DNA of 36,421 nucleotides from a bacterium (GTDB lineage Bacteria; Planctomycetota; Planctomycetia; Planctomycetales; Planctomycetaceae): the NCBI GenBank assembly GCA_016124895.1, contig WGMU01000122.1, positions 1-36,421 on the forward strand, read 5' to 3'. This document shows, one piece after another, positions 6,789 to 15,862 of this stretch (within the stretch, counting starts at the first letter, position 1; every line of letters starts with the position of its first letter). The notes beneath the pieces are model-generated. The model saw only the letters and a program-made list of their open reading frames with translations, ran no database searches and had not been told where the DNA came from. The translations under genes and the position numbers were made by a program.

Positions 6789-7682
6789 TCAAGCCGTTGC
6801 TGTCCGCACTCGCTGCCGAACATCTTCGTACAGATCCTCAGGGAGCGGCCCTTTCTCCGCTGACGCCAGATTCTCATGCAGATGCTCGGCGTTGCAGGTT
6901 CCGACGATGGTCGTATGGCAGTGCGGGTGCGAGAGCGTGTAGCGCAGAATCAGCTCGGCACGCGACATTCCGACCGGCAGGACTTCGTCGAGTTTCGCTG
7001 CTGTCCAGACGTTGTTGAGCGCCGGTCGCTGAATCTCGGCGTCCGGCCCGCCCTGAGCGACTCCGCCGCGGATGATGATACCGGCTCCGGTCTCGGCAGC
7101 TTTTGCGATGAGATCATGATGTTCCGGCACGAGGCACGAATACGGGATCTGAAACGTGTCGAAGATGCCGAGGTCGATCATCGCCGGCAGTTTTGGCAGC
7201 GAACTCGACACGCCGACAAACCGCACGATGCCCTGATCGCGATAATCGAGCAGCAGATCAATCAACCCGGCCTGCTGGAGCGTCTCCGCCTCGCCGCCGT
7301 GAAACTGAAGAATGTCGATTCGATCAGTTCGCAGGCGCTGCAGGCTGGTTTCGATGTTCCGTCTGATGACGTCCGGTTCCCAGACGTGATCGAGTTCCAG
7401 GTGGTCGTCGCACTGCCGGTACACGCAACCGCACTTGGTCGCAAGGACAAACTCGTCGCGACGATGGCTGATAAACCGACCGATGCGTTCTTCACTGGCT
7501 CCGTAGTCCGGCGATGTGTCAACGAAATTGATGCCGGTATCGAGCACGCGATTGAGGAACGAGTCCGCGTCGCCGTCGCTGACCACTCGCACGCCCCAGG
7601 TTCGCGGCCCGCGCAATCCCATACTGCCATAGCCGAGTTGCGTCACTTCAAGGCCAGTCCGGCCAAGCGTTGTCTTCCTCAT
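6789..7682 (-). CDS. Aldo/keto reductase
   Basis: A 297-aa NADPH-dependent (beta/alpha)8 oxidoreductase. The tetrad is visible: D55 (NFVDTSPDYG), Y60, K83 (VLATKCG) and H128 (ILQFHGG). GSMGLRG near the N-terminus and the cofactor-binding C-terminal TIVGTCNAEHLHENL fit the family. Start: ATG 7682 with AAGG about 9 nt upstream; a TTG at 7685 is also in frame. It begins 10 bp after the fliR stop and so is probably co-transcribed with the flagellar export genes, though nothing suggests a flagellar role. The substrate is unknown. Confidence 0.92.
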   Translation of the reverse strand: MRKTTLGRTGLEVTQLGYGSMGLRGPRTWGVRVVSDGDADSFLNRVLDTGINFVDTSPDYGASEERIGRFISHRRDEFVLATKCGCVYRQCDDHLELDHVWEPDVIRRNIETSLQRLRTDRIDILQFHGGEAETLQQAGLIDLLLDYRDQGIVRFVGVSSSLPKLPAMIDLGIFDTFQIPYSCLVPEHHDLIAKAAETGAGIIIRGGVAQGGPDAEIQRPALNNVWTAAKLDEVLPVGMSRAELILRYTLSHPHCHTTIVGTCNAEHLHENLASAEKGPLPEDLYEDVRQRVRTATA

Positions 7683-7692
7683 CAATGCTGCC

Positions 7693-8700
7693 TTACCCGT
7701 ACGACGTGATCGCGGCCTGAATCTCGTGGATGGCCTCCGGCACGGCGTCGACCAGAATACCGCCCATGCCGGACAGACTGACGGACATGATCAACAGCCC
7801 GGCCAGCGAGCGAATCGGAAAGCCGACGACCATTTGATTGATCTGCGGAACGCTGTGCCCCAGGAAGCCAAGTGCCACGGTCACGATCGACATCGCCGCG
7901 AGCACCGGCGCAGCCACCTGGACTCCCAGCAGCAGCGACTTGTGAACGAGTTCCGTAAACAGAACGTGCGTTTGCGAAAACAGCACGGCCTCGCCGACCG
8001 GCAAGGCGTCGAACGTTTCCAGCGTCGCTCGCAGCAGCATGACGTGGCCATTGACCGGCTGCATTGTCAGTAGAACGACCGTTCCCATCAGGTGCAGCAG
8101 CCCGGTCGAGACCGACGCTCCCGCCTGCAGGTCCGGATTGACGACGGCTCCAAACTCCAGTCCGAGTTGCTGATCAATCATCTGCCCGGCCAGTTGCAAC
8201 CCTGACAGCAGAAACGTCACACCCAGACCAAGCAGAAAGCCGAGACCGAACTCGGAGATGATACTGCCGGTGAGTACTCCCAGCGTCTCGGGACTCTGAA
8301 ACCGGGACACAAAGGCCGACAGCGGTATGCGGTCCGCTGAGAACGCCGGTCGTCCCTGTGGTCTGGTCGCAGCACTCAATTCGGCCACGTGCTCAATTCG
8401 ACCATTCAGATGCGGCGGCGTTTCGTCGGGACTGAGAAAACCATCCCGGTTCGCGTCGTAACGAGCGATGCTGGTTCCCGTCGTCTGTTCGAGCATCGGC
8501 GTCAGGACGAATCCAAGGCCGAGAACAATCATCACCCGAATTGGAATCGGCACGACCGACTGTCCGAAGACCGGGGCGACCGACATCAGTCCGGCCAACC
8601 GGATCACCACCAGCACGTAGATATAGAAATACTGCACCGCGGAATCGAGAAACGTCCGGCTGAAGAAGTCGACGGTCTGTCCAATCAGGTCGTTGAGCAC
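7693..8700 (-). CDS. fliR: Flagellar export gate protein FliR with EF-hand insertion
   Basis: Membrane subunit of the type III flagellar export gate with FliP and FliQ. At 335 aa it is well above the usual 260. The N-terminal segment RLAGLMSVAPVFGQSVVPIPIRVMI and the middle GQMIDQQLGLEFGAVVNP are diagnostic. The extra length is a roughly 65-residue hydrophilic insert (about 71-135) where E. coli FliR has a short loop. It contains D-A-N-R-D-G-F-L-S-P-D-E at 82-93, a canonical 12-residue EF-hand calcium loop. It follows fliQ by 12 bp and precedes the aldo/keto reductase by 10 bp. The homology call is secure; calcium binding is inference. Confidence 0.94.
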   Translation of the reverse strand: MLNDLIGQTVDFFSRTFLDSAVQYFYIYVLVVIRLAGLMSVAPVFGQSVVPIPIRVMIVLGLGFVLTPMLEQTTGTSIARYDANRDGFLSPDETPPHLNGRIEHVAELSAATRPQGRPAFSADRIPLSAFVSRFQSPETLGVLTGSIISEFGLGFLLGLGVTFLLSGLQLAGQMIDQQLGLEFGAVVNPDLQAGASVSTGLLHLMGTVVLLTMQPVNGHVMLLRATLETFDALPVGEAVLFSQTHVLFTELVHKSLLLGVQVAAPVLAAMSIVTVALGFLGHSVPQINQMVVGFPIRSLAGLLIMSVSLSGMGGILVDAVPEAIHEIQAAITSYG

Positions 8701-8712
8701 GACGCGGACCTC

Positions 8713-8985
8713 TTACTGCTGCAGCGAATTCGGAATCGAAGCGTACAGATTCGTCGCGTACTCGACCATTTGCGTCAGCGTCCACGGCAGAATAGCCAGC
8801 ATCGTCAGCAACATCAGAACGATCTTCGGCACGATGCTGACTGTCTGGTCCTGAATCTGAGTCACCGCCTGCAGAATGCTGATCAGCAGTCCGACTGCCA
8901 CCGCGACGGCGAGCACCGGCGCAGCAACCAGCAGCGCCACGGTGACGGCGTTACGGCAAATCTCAGTGACGTAGGCGATGTCCAT
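8713..8985 (-). CDS. fliQ: Flagellar export gate protein FliQ
   Basis: A 90-aa protein with two hydrophobic helices. TLLVAAPVLAVAVAVGLLIS-like and ILQAVTQIQDQTVSIVPKIV are the conserved FliQ core (P-x-L-x-x-A-V-x-V-G-L, then Q-A-x-T-Q-I-Q-E-x-T). FliQ packs around the FliP5FliR1 core in the inner membrane. Length is normal. It lies 49 bp after fliP and 12 bp before fliR, in the conserved O-P-Q-R order. Confidence 0.94.
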   Translation of the reverse strand: MDIAYVTEICRNAVTVALLVAAPVLAVAVAVGLLISILQAVTQIQDQTVSIVPKIVLMLLTMLAILPWTLTQMVEYATNLYASIPNSLQQ

Positions 8986-9034
8986 CGTCCAGGCACTCGT
9001 TCAATCAGGAAAGCGGCATCAAGTGTCAACCAGA

Positions 9035-10000
9035 TCAGCCGCTCGCCGAATACACACTCTGCAGCAGCATCTGCACGGTCAGCGTCCACCCATCAATCAA
9101 CACAAACAGCAGCAGCTTGAATGGGAGCGAAATCAGCGTCGGCGGCAGCATGACCATGCCCATGCCCGTCAGGATTGTCGAGACAACCATGTCGATGACG
9201 ACAAACGGCAGGTAAATCTGAAAGCCGATGATGAAGGCCGTCTTCAGCTCGCTGAGCATGTACGCCGTGACGATCGTCGCCGTGTCGACGTCTTCAAACG
9301 TCGCTGGATCTTCCGCGGCGGCGCCATCCGCATTCGACGCTGGCTTCCGAAAGTCGATCAGCATGTAAACGACGTCGTCGCCGCCAGCTTTGTGAATCTG
9401 CTCGCCCATGTACTGCCGGATGGGCTGCATTGTATTTTTGAAGACGCGCGTCAGTGGATCCTCACCAGCCTGCAGATCGGGAATCGGCTGATTCTTCACG
9501 TATGGTTCGATGCCCTCCTCGTAAGCCTGCTGCCAGACGGGCATCATCACAAACATCGTTAAAAACAGAGACAGCGATGTAATGACCTGCGTCGGCGGAA
9601 GCTGCTGCGTCCCGAGTGCCTGCCTCAACAGGCCAAACACAATGACAAAGCGAATAAAGCTGGTGGTCATGACGAGCAGCGACGGTGCTAGACTCAGCAG
9701 CGTCAGCAGGATCATCACCTTCAACGTCGGCGTAAGCCCCTGCGGCGAGAGGGCCTCGTTCAGACTGAACGGGTTCGTTTGAGCGGCCTGCGGTACTGGC
9801 GCAACCGTCGTCGGCCGCTGAGCGATCGAGGTGCGTGCCCCGTCAAACGGCGACGCCTGATTGGCTCGCGCCGGCTGGACTGTCTGCTGAGCCTCGACGG
9901 GCTGCAGGCTCAGATTCAGTGCAAGTAACGTCGCTGCCTGGATCCGGAAGCCGGACCACGGCACGCGACGGATTCGCCGGCTCGGTCGCGGGTCAGACAC
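9035..10000 (-). CDS. fliP: Flagellar export gate protein FliP
   Basis: A 321-aa core subunit of the flagellar export channel. It has an N-terminal basic and hydrophobic segment resembling a signal peptide ending near VEAQQ, then a Pro/Gln-rich linker. Conserved segments follow: [44 protein letters not shown] and, near the C-terminus, [21 protein letters not shown] and [15 protein letters not shown]. An acidic 20-residue linker precedes the second half. I chose GTG at 10000: AGGAGG lies exactly 6 nt upstream (10007-10012), and the codon overlaps the fliO stop by 8 nt, suggesting translational coupling. A longer ATG frame at 10030 lacks such a site. Confidence 0.93.
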   Translation of the reverse strand: MSDPRPSRRIRRVPWSGFRIQAATLLALNLSLQPVEAQQTVQPARANQASPFDGARTSIAQRPTTVAPVPQAAQTNPFSLNEALSPQGLTPTLKVMILLTLLSLAPSLLVMTTSFIRFVIVFGLLRQALGTQQLPPTQVITSLSLFLTMFVMMPVWQQAYEEGIEPYVKNQPIPDLQAGEDPLTRVFKNTMQPIRQYMGEQIHKAGGDDVVYMLIDFRKPASNADGAAAEDPATFEDVDTATIVTAYMLSELKTAFIIGFQIYLPFVVIDMVVSTILTGMGMVMLPPTLISLPFKLLLFVLIDGWTLTVQMLLQSVYSASG

Positions 10001-10889
10001 GGCGAGCCTCCTGACGCCGAGCCACGTCAACGCTTGTGACCGTACCTGTTTCGCCCCGCTGCGCGTCGGACATCAAGCGTTCGCCGAACCGGTCTTCAAA
10101 GCTCCGCACTTCACCTTTCGACGAGCGACGTCCCCACACCCCTTTGAACCAGGCGCCGAGATCCGTCGGCGGACTCTCACTCGCCGCGCGGCAGAGATTC
10201 GCCAGCGAGGCGACTTCGATCGGATCTGCAATTTCCGACAGCGTCGTCAGCCCGTTCGCCGAATTGCCCAGCAGCAGAATCTTCGGTCCGACGCGCACAA
10301 TATAAATTGAGTTGCGGGGATCGATGGTTCGGCGTCCGAGCACGTCGATTGCCTCACGAGGAACTCCCGTCACCGCAAACGGATTCCGGCGCTGGACGAC
10401 TTTCGCGACGCCCAGCATCAGCACAACAACAAAACCCAGCGCAATCAGAATCGAACCGAACCCGCCCGAGCGACCAGCAGCCGCTTCGTCGGCATCTGCA
10501 TTCGGAAGCCCGAGCGACGATCGCGGAGCCAGTGGAGTTGCGATACGTTTTTCTGTCGCCGGCGCCTGCCTTCCGCCAGCCGCCGCGACCAGCCCAATGC
10601 TCGACCCGGCCGCAGGATCGGCTGACGAATTTCCGGACGTCGTCGACACCTGGTAGTAGGCGTTTTCAATCGTTCGATCACTCAGTCCCGAAGTCGAAGG
10701 GCTTTGCGGGAGACGTCCCTGAGGCACACTCGAATTGGCTGGATGAGGTGCCCCGGCACGAGCGGATTTGGCATCGAGACCGTTGAATGGACTCTCTGAC
10801 GACTGAGCACGCGCCATCCCCACACTGATCACGACCGCGATCACCGCGCAACACAGACGTGTCGACCAGATTACCGACTCGCGGTTCAT
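9993..10889 (-). CDS. fliO: Flagellar biosynthesis protein FliO-like
   Basis: A 298-aa protein placed immediately before fliP. It has an N-terminal signal-like segment ([17 protein letters not shown]), then about 130 low-complexity residues rich in Ser, Ala and Gly. A transmembrane helix [19 protein letters not shown] precedes a cytoplasmic C-terminal domain carrying [18 protein letters not shown] and [17 protein letters not shown], the FliO/FliZ hallmark (L-D-P-R-x-x-I-x-V-V-x-V-G...L-L-G). FliO helps assemble the FliP ring. Length exceeds the enteric protein because of the linker. ATG 10889 has AGGGA about 6 nt upstream; the open frame continues upstream to 11006 without support. Confidence 0.86.
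   Translation of the reverse strand: MNRESVIWSTRLCCAVIAVVISVGMARAQSSESPFNGLDAKSARAGAPHPANSSVPQGRLPQSPSTSGLSDRTIENAYYQVSTTSGNSSADPAAGSSIGLVAAAGGRQAPATEKRIATPLAPRSSLGLPNADADEAAAGRSGGFGSILIALGFVVVLMLGVAKVVQRRNPFAVTGVPREAIDVLGRRTIDPRNSIYIVRVGPKILLLGNSANGLTTLSEIADPIEVASLANLCRAASESPPTDLGAWFKGVWGRRSSKGEVRSFEDRFGERLMSDAQRGETGTVTSVDVARRQEARRV
10007..10012 (-). promoter_or_regulatory. Shine-Dalgarno fixing the fliP GTG start
   Basis: Minus-strand AGGAGG lies within the end of fliO, 6 nt before the GTG at 10000. It decides the fliP start against the upstream ATG at 10030. Confidence 0.75.
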
Positions 10890-11165
10890 ACCCGTCCCTG
10901 GGAGAGCGTGAGCACGCCGCCTGCTCGGCGCACGAAGCGACTGCGGAGCCTGAAACAGCGGTCCGCAGGCACGCGCGTTGTCCTCGAATCCGCCGTTTGA
11001 GGTCAATGGCAGTCGCTATGCACACGCATGGTCGCGATGCGGAAATACAGCATACCGGGACCGGACTGAGCCTGCGAAGAAAGCCACGGGGTTTCGCTCG
11101 TACCTGGCTCCAACACTGGCCACCCGACAATGTCGAGTCAGTACCTTGTCAGCGATTGTCGCTTT

Positions 11166-11957
11166 TCAGCGATCGAACAACTCGATCCCGAAAAATCCAC
11201 AGGCATTCGCCGTCGTCTGCCGGGCCATTTCTTCCGGCGCAACACCGTGGCACTCGGCCAGGCACTGCAGCGTGTACCGGACAAACGCCGGCTCGTTCCG
11301 TTTGCCGCGGTTGGGCATTGGGGCGAGATACGGAGCGTCGGTCTCAACAAACAGTCGGTCGACCGGCAGACTCGCGGCCAGGTCTCTCAGTTCCTGGTTT
11401 CGCTTGAACGTCAGCATTCCGGTAAAGGAGACGAATAGCCCGAGTTCGAGCAACTCCGCCGCACTTTCTGGAGACTGGCAGAACGAGTGCATGACGCCGT
11501 TCAGCTTACGTCCGCTTTGAGCGGCGTCGCGGAGCTGTTTCCGAGTCTCCTCGTCAGCGTCGCGACAATGCACGATGAATGGCTTGTTGGCCTGTTCGGC
11601 CAGCGCGACATGCCGGTCGAAATAATCCTGCTGCAACTTGATTGGAGCATAGTCCCAGTAGCGATCGAGCCCCGTCTCGCCGACCGCGACGACGCGCGGG
11701 TGCCGGGCCAGTTCCTCAATGATCTCCCAGTCGCCAGGTTTCGCGTCCGCCGTATAGTTCGGATGAATGCCGACAGCAGCAAAGACGACGCCGGGAAACC
11801 GCTCGGCCAGTTCGATCGAGCGGCGACTGCTCTGGACGCTGGTCCCGATCGTCACCATCGCGGCGACGCCATTCCCGGCTGCCGCGGCGACGACACCATC
11901 GAGTTCGTGCGCGAAGCCTTCTTCATCGAGATGGCAGTGCGTATCGACGATCTGCAT
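11166..11957 (-). CDS. tatD: TatD family metal-dependent hydrolase/DNase
   Basis: A 263-aa TIM-barrel hydrolase with the complete metal set: H7/H9 in DTHCHLD, E94 in VGETGLD, H130 in IVHCRDAD, H157 in GVMHSF and D207 in ETDAPYL. Relatives act as 3'-5' exonucleases on DNA or RNA ends. Start ATG 11957 has GAGG 8 nt upstream. It follows the unknown gene at 12019 by about 60 bp and is separated from fliO by about 275 bp, in which I see no gene and no clear promoter. Confidence 0.94.
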   Translation of the reverse strand: MQIVDTHCHLDEEGFAHELDGVVAAAAGNGVAAMVTIGTSVQSSRRSIELAERFPGVVFAAVGIHPNYTADAKPGDWEIIEELARHPRVVAVGETGLDRYWDYAPIKLQQDYFDRHVALAEQANKPFIVHCRDADEETRKQLRDAAQSGRKLNGVMHSFCQSPESAAELLELGLFVSFTGMLTFKRNQELRDLAASLPVDRLFVETDAPYLAPMPNRGKRNEPAFVRYTLQCLAECHGVAPEEMARQTTANACGFFGIELFDR

Positions 11958-12018
11958 GGTCGCGGCCTCGCTGCAAAGCTGGCGATTCAGGTCGTCGCGT
12001 CAAACGGGCGGGCGACGA

Positions 12019-12432
12019 CTAGAGAGCCGACAGTTCGCTCAGCGTCTGCTCTTCGTCGGCCGTCAACTGCTCGACCAGCCGCAGTGCTTCCGGATCGTTC
12101 TGCAATTCTCCGGCGGCAGCTTTCAGATCAGCGATCATCGACTGCTCGTCATCGACGATTCGCGGCTTGACATAGTCCAGCGTGACGTAATTGACGGTCG
12201 ACCCATCGAACGGGTAATTCGTCAGTGACAGCACGGCATGGCGATCGCTCAGCAGATCGCCCAACCGCTCCGCCGCAAACTGCTGGCGACGCACCAGTCC
12301 CTGAAAAGCTTCCAGCCGCTCAGCACATTCGTTCGGCGCCCACGGCCACGCATCGCCGATGTACTGCAGCCACGAATGGCTCAGGCGATTCAGCAGGTCG
12401 TTCAGCAGAGCCGTCGAATTCTGGCCACTCAT
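12019..12432 (-). CDS. Conserved-looking small protein of unknown function
   Basis: A soluble 137-aa protein with no signal peptide or membrane segment. It is predicted to be largely helical, with an acidic C-terminal half (ADLKAAAGELQNDPEALRLVEQLTADEEQTLSEL). An aromatic patch, SWLQYIGDAWPWAP, is followed by RLEAFQGLVRRQQFAAERLGDLL, and a central segment reads SLTNYPFDGSTVNYVTLDYVKPRI. It starts at ATG 12432 or GTG 12435. It sits 53 bp after nuoN and 61 bp before tatD, so it is probably in the same transcription unit. I do not recognise a family. The organised composition, the fit into the operon spacing and the lack of a competing frame argue that it is real. Confidence 0.75.
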   Translation of the reverse strand: MSGQNSTALLNDLLNRLSHSWLQYIGDAWPWAPNECAERLEAFQGLVRRQQFAAERLGDLLSDRHAVLSLTNYPFDGSTVNYVTLDYVKPRIVDDEQSMIADLKAAAGELQNDPEALRLVEQLTADEEQTLSELSAL

Positions 12433-12485
12433 CACTGTTTCTCAGAAGCTCAGTAAGTAATACCGCTGCGATCAGCCGGCAGAGG

Positions 12486-14123
12486 TCAGGGAACCAGAAC
12501 TTCGGAAACCCGCTGAGCGAGATTCGTCGTCCAGGTCGGAAAGATTCCCAGCAGCAGAACCGGGATAGCCAGCAGCAGAGCGTAGTTGCCAATCGCTGCT
12601 GGCACTTCGATCGGACGAGCCTCTTCCGCGGCAGGCGTAATGAACATCGCCTTCAACATCCGGACGTAGTAGAAGAGGCTGAAGACCGTGTTCAGGCCGC
12701 CGATCACCAGCATCACGTACATGAACCAATGGACGTCTCCAGCCTTGAAGACGGACATGAAGATCACCAGTTTGCCCCAGAAGCCGCCCAGCGGCGGCAG
12801 GCCGACCAGACTGAAGGCACATACGGCCATGCAGATGCAGAGTGCCGGAGCCTGCCAGCCCAGCCCGTTGAACGAGTCAATTTCTTCACTGTAGGTGTGA
12901 TTGCGAAGCAGCGCGACGACGGCGAACGCGCCCAGGTTCATGAACAGGTACACGAACAGGTAGAAAAGCAGCCCTTCGACACACCGCTGAGCCGTCTCGC
13001 CGATGACCCCTTCTGACAAGCCGGCACCGGGGCCACCCGCCAGCACGACGACGAGAGCCGAAACCGCCATCAGCATGTAGCCCGCGTGAGCGATCGTCGA
13101 ATAAGCCAGCAGTCGCTTGGCGTTGGTCTGTGAGTAAGCCGCAAGGTTGCCGAACGTCACCGTTACGCAGGCCATGACGCCGAGGGCGACGCCGAAGCCC
13201 GTGAAGATTTCCGGCAGAACTGCGGTCTCGCCACCGACGAACGACAGGCAGAACCGGACCAGCAAAGCAAACGCGGCGGCTTTCGAGCCGACGGACAGAA
13301 AGCCGGCGACCTCAGCCGAAGCTCCCTGAAACGCGTCCGGGCACCAGAAGTGGAACGGCACAAGCGAGAGTTTGAACGCCAGCCCGACCATGACCATCAG
13401 CACGGCCAGCAACAGCGTCATCGATGCCGCACTGCCGATCCCGGTCGTACCCGCAAATGCCAACTGCAGATTGCTGGCCATGTCGGGCATCGTTTCGCTG
13501 ACCAGGGTACCGGTCCCCAGCAGGCCCATCAGCAGGCTGATGCCATACAGCATGACGCCCGCAGCACCAGCTCCGTAAACGACGTACTTAAACGCCGCTT
13601 CGCTGCTCTTCGTGCGGCCTTTCAGGAAACCGACCATCGCATAGCTTGGAACGCTCGCCATTTCGATGCCCATAAAGAACATCAGCATGTGGTTGGCAGA
13701 GGCCATGATCATCATGCCGATCGTCGAGCCGAACAGCAGAGCATAGAAGTCCGGACCGTCTTCACGATCGGGGATTCCGGTCAGAACTGTCAGGGCGACC
13801 ACCAGAACGAGAAACAAAGCCAGCAGGCCGCGAACGAAGGCTCCGAACGGATCGAACACCAGCATTCCGGAGAAGAACTCCTCGGATGCTGCTCCGTCGT
13901 TCAACAGGTCCAGCAACTGTCTGCCGCACAGTCCCAGAGCGGCCAGCGAACCGACCAAGGCCGTAAAATACGGTGGAATCCAGCGGTCGATTGAGCCAAA
14001 CAGCCGCATCAGCAGCAGAATGACTATCGTTCCACTTAATGCCAGCTCCGGCGAGAAGTGACACAGCGACCGCTGAGTCGTCTCTGCCACCAGGTTGTTC
14101 AGAAGTTCGCCGAAAGAACTCAT
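12486..14123 (-). CDS. nuoN: NADH-quinone oxidoreductase subunit N
   Basis: A 545-aa antiporter-like subunit of the complex I membrane arm with about 14 hydrophobic segments. Diagnostic stretches include FFMGIEMASVPSYAMVGFLKG, SSEAAFKYVVYGAGAAGVMLYG, FKLSLVPFHFWCPDAFQGA, AYSQTNAKRLLAYSTIAHAGYML and FSLVGLPPLGGFWGKL. The Glu and Lys residues of the proton path are in place in these motifs. It follows nuoM by 73 bp and is the last nuo gene of the cluster. Confidence 0.96.
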   Translation of the reverse strand: MSSFGELLNNLVAETTQRSLCHFSPELALSGTIVILLLMRLFGSIDRWIPPYFTALVGSLAALGLCGRQLLDLLNDGAASEEFFSGMLVFDPFGAFVRGLLALFLVLVVALTVLTGIPDREDGPDFYALLFGSTIGMMIMASANHMLMFFMGIEMASVPSYAMVGFLKGRTKSSEAAFKYVVYGAGAAGVMLYGISLLMGLLGTGTLVSETMPDMASNLQLAFAGTTGIGSAASMTLLLAVLMVMVGLAFKLSLVPFHFWCPDAFQGASAEVAGFLSVGSKAAAFALLVRFCLSFVGGETAVLPEIFTGFGVALGVMACVTVTFGNLAAYSQTNAKRLLAYSTIAHAGYMLMAVSALVVVLAGGPGAGLSEGVIGETAQRCVEGLLFYLFVYLFMNLGAFAVVALLRNHTYSEEIDSFNGLGWQAPALCICMAVCAFSLVGLPPLGGFWGKLVIFMSVFKAGDVHWFMYVMLVIGGLNTVFSLFYYVRMLKAMFITPAAEEARPIEVPAAIGNYALLLAIPVLLLGIFPTWTTNLAQRVSEVLVP

Positions 14124-14196
14124 CGAAAGTCAGTCTCTATTCAGGCTGCCGAAGCAGAGGTGCCACTTCGAATCATCTCACGCTTGAGTATTTTCA

Positions 14197-15810
14197 TTAT
14201 GGGAGCAGGCTGGCCTGCTGAGCGGCAGTATTGATCGCGACGCCAGCGGCCTGCAGACCGGCTTCCATCGAATCAACGAGCTGCGCCATTGAGCCATCCA
14301 TCACGTTGAAGATGAAGGCTGGATAAACGCCGAGGAAAATCGCCATGCCCAGCAGGACAAAACCAACAGTGGCTTCGCGACCGTTGATCGGTGTGATGTC
14401 TTCCGCGTGCGGTCCTTTGTATTCCGAACCGAGGTAAACCCGCTGCATCGTCCACAAAATGTAGCCAGCGGTCAGAATCACACCGGAGGCAGCGATGATT
14501 GCCAGCAGCGGACTGAAGCTCCAGGCACTCAGAACGACAAACACTTCGCCGATGAAGCCACACATTCCCGGCAAACCGAGACCAGCGAAGAAGATGCCTG
14601 CAGCCAGACCCGAGTACAACGGCATCTTGCCAGCCAGACCACCGAACTGGTTGAGATCACGGTGATGGACGCGGTCGTAAATCACGCCAACCATAAAGAA
14701 CATGCCGGCCGACGAAACGCCGTGAGCAATCATCTGGAACATGGCCCCATTCATGCCCATCAGCCAGTGATCCCGGTTAGCGGTCACCGATATGCCATTT
14801 TCAGGAACGACATACCAGACGGCCATGCCGAGGATAACGTAGCCCATGTGGCTGACCGAACTGTAAGCGACCAGACGTTTGAAGTCCGTCTGAGCCAGCG
14901 CGGCGAACGCACCATAGATGATCGAGATGACGCCGATCGCCACGAGCCAGTAAGCCGCGTAATGGGCGCCAACCGGGCACAGCGGGAAGGCGATGCGGAT
15001 GATGCCATAACCACCCATCTTCAGCAGCACGCCGGCCAGGATCATACTGATCGGCGTGGGTGCTTCGACGTGTGCATCCGGAAGCCAGGTGTGGAACGGG
15101 AAGCTCGGAACCTTGATCGCAAAGCCGATGAACAGCAGCACAAAGGCGACGATCTGAGTGAACTCGTCAAAGCTGTGTCCGGCAGATTTGCCCTGAGCAA
15201 TCCGGCCAAGTTCGAGCAGGTTAAACTGGCCGCCGCTGCCGTAGTAGAACATCAGCATCGCGATCAGCATCAGAACTGAGCCAGCCAGCGTATACAGGAA
15301 GAACTTGATCGCCGCGTACTCTTTGCGCGGACCGCCCCAGATGCCGATCAGGAAGTACATCGGCAGCAGCATGACTTCCCAGAACACGTAGAACAGGAAG
15401 AAGTCGAGGGCCAGGAACACACCCAGCATCCCGGTTTCCAGCAGCAGGAACAGGATGAAGTAGCCCTTGTGCAGCTTGTTGATGCTCCAGGAAGCCAGAG
15501 CGGCCAGCATGGTCGTAAACGTTGTCAGCATGACCAGAGGAAGGCTGATGCCGTCATAGCCGAGGCGATAGTGGATGTTCCACGACGCGATCCACTCGGC
15601 GGAGATGCCGTCGGCCGCTGGTTGAATACCGGCGTTGCTCGCGTCGAAGTTGTTCCACAGGACGACTGACAACAGGAAGGTCAGAAACGTCACGCCGAAC
15701 GTGAAGAAGCGCATCGCCTCGACGGCCTTCTTGTTGAAGCCGACGAGCAGCAACGCTCCGATGGTCGGGAGGAAGATCAGCAGCGAGAGGAAGGACAGCG
15801 AAGGTTCCAT
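14197..15810 (-). CDS. nuoM: NADH-quinone oxidoreductase subunit M
   Basis: A 537-aa antiporter-like complex I subunit. FYVFWEVMLLPMYFLIGIWGG, FPFHTWLPDAHVEAPTPISMILAGVLLKMGGYG, QTDFKRLVAYSSVSHMGYVILG and GLPGMCGFIGE are the standard NuoM signatures, including the TM5 Glu and the Lys/His of later helices. I start at ATG 15810, which leads directly into the first hydrophobic helix; a GTG at 15819 is in frame. It lies 52 bp after nuoL. Confidence 0.96.
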   Translation of the reverse strand: MEPSLSFLSLLIFLPTIGALLLVGFNKKAVEAMRFFTFGVTFLTFLLSVVLWNNFDASNAGIQPAADGISAEWIASWNIHYRLGYDGISLPLVMLTTFTTMLAALASWSINKLHKGYFILFLLLETGMLGVFLALDFFLFYVFWEVMLLPMYFLIGIWGGPRKEYAAIKFFLYTLAGSVLMLIAMLMFYYGSGGQFNLLELGRIAQGKSAGHSFDEFTQIVAFVLLFIGFAIKVPSFPFHTWLPDAHVEAPTPISMILAGVLLKMGGYGIIRIAFPLCPVGAHYAAYWLVAIGVISIIYGAFAALAQTDFKRLVAYSSVSHMGYVILGMAVWYVVPENGISVTANRDHWLMGMNGAMFQMIAHGVSSAGMFFMVGVIYDRVHHRDLNQFGGLAGKMPLYSGLAAGIFFAGLGLPGMCGFIGEVFVVLSAWSFSPLLAIIAASGVILTAGYILWTMQRVYLGSEYKGPHAEDITPINGREATVGFVLLGMAIFLGVYPAFIFNVMDGSMAQLVDSMEAGLQAAGVAINTAAQQASLLP

Positions 15811-15862
15811 AGTTTCCACTTACCTTTGACTCTGACAGACGGGTTCGACCAGACGATCCGCG

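Noticed and set aside
14407-15279. 290-codon plus-strand frame with many His/Gln residues
   Set aside because: Antisense to nuoM. The His/Gln richness is the complement of codons for hydrophobic residues.
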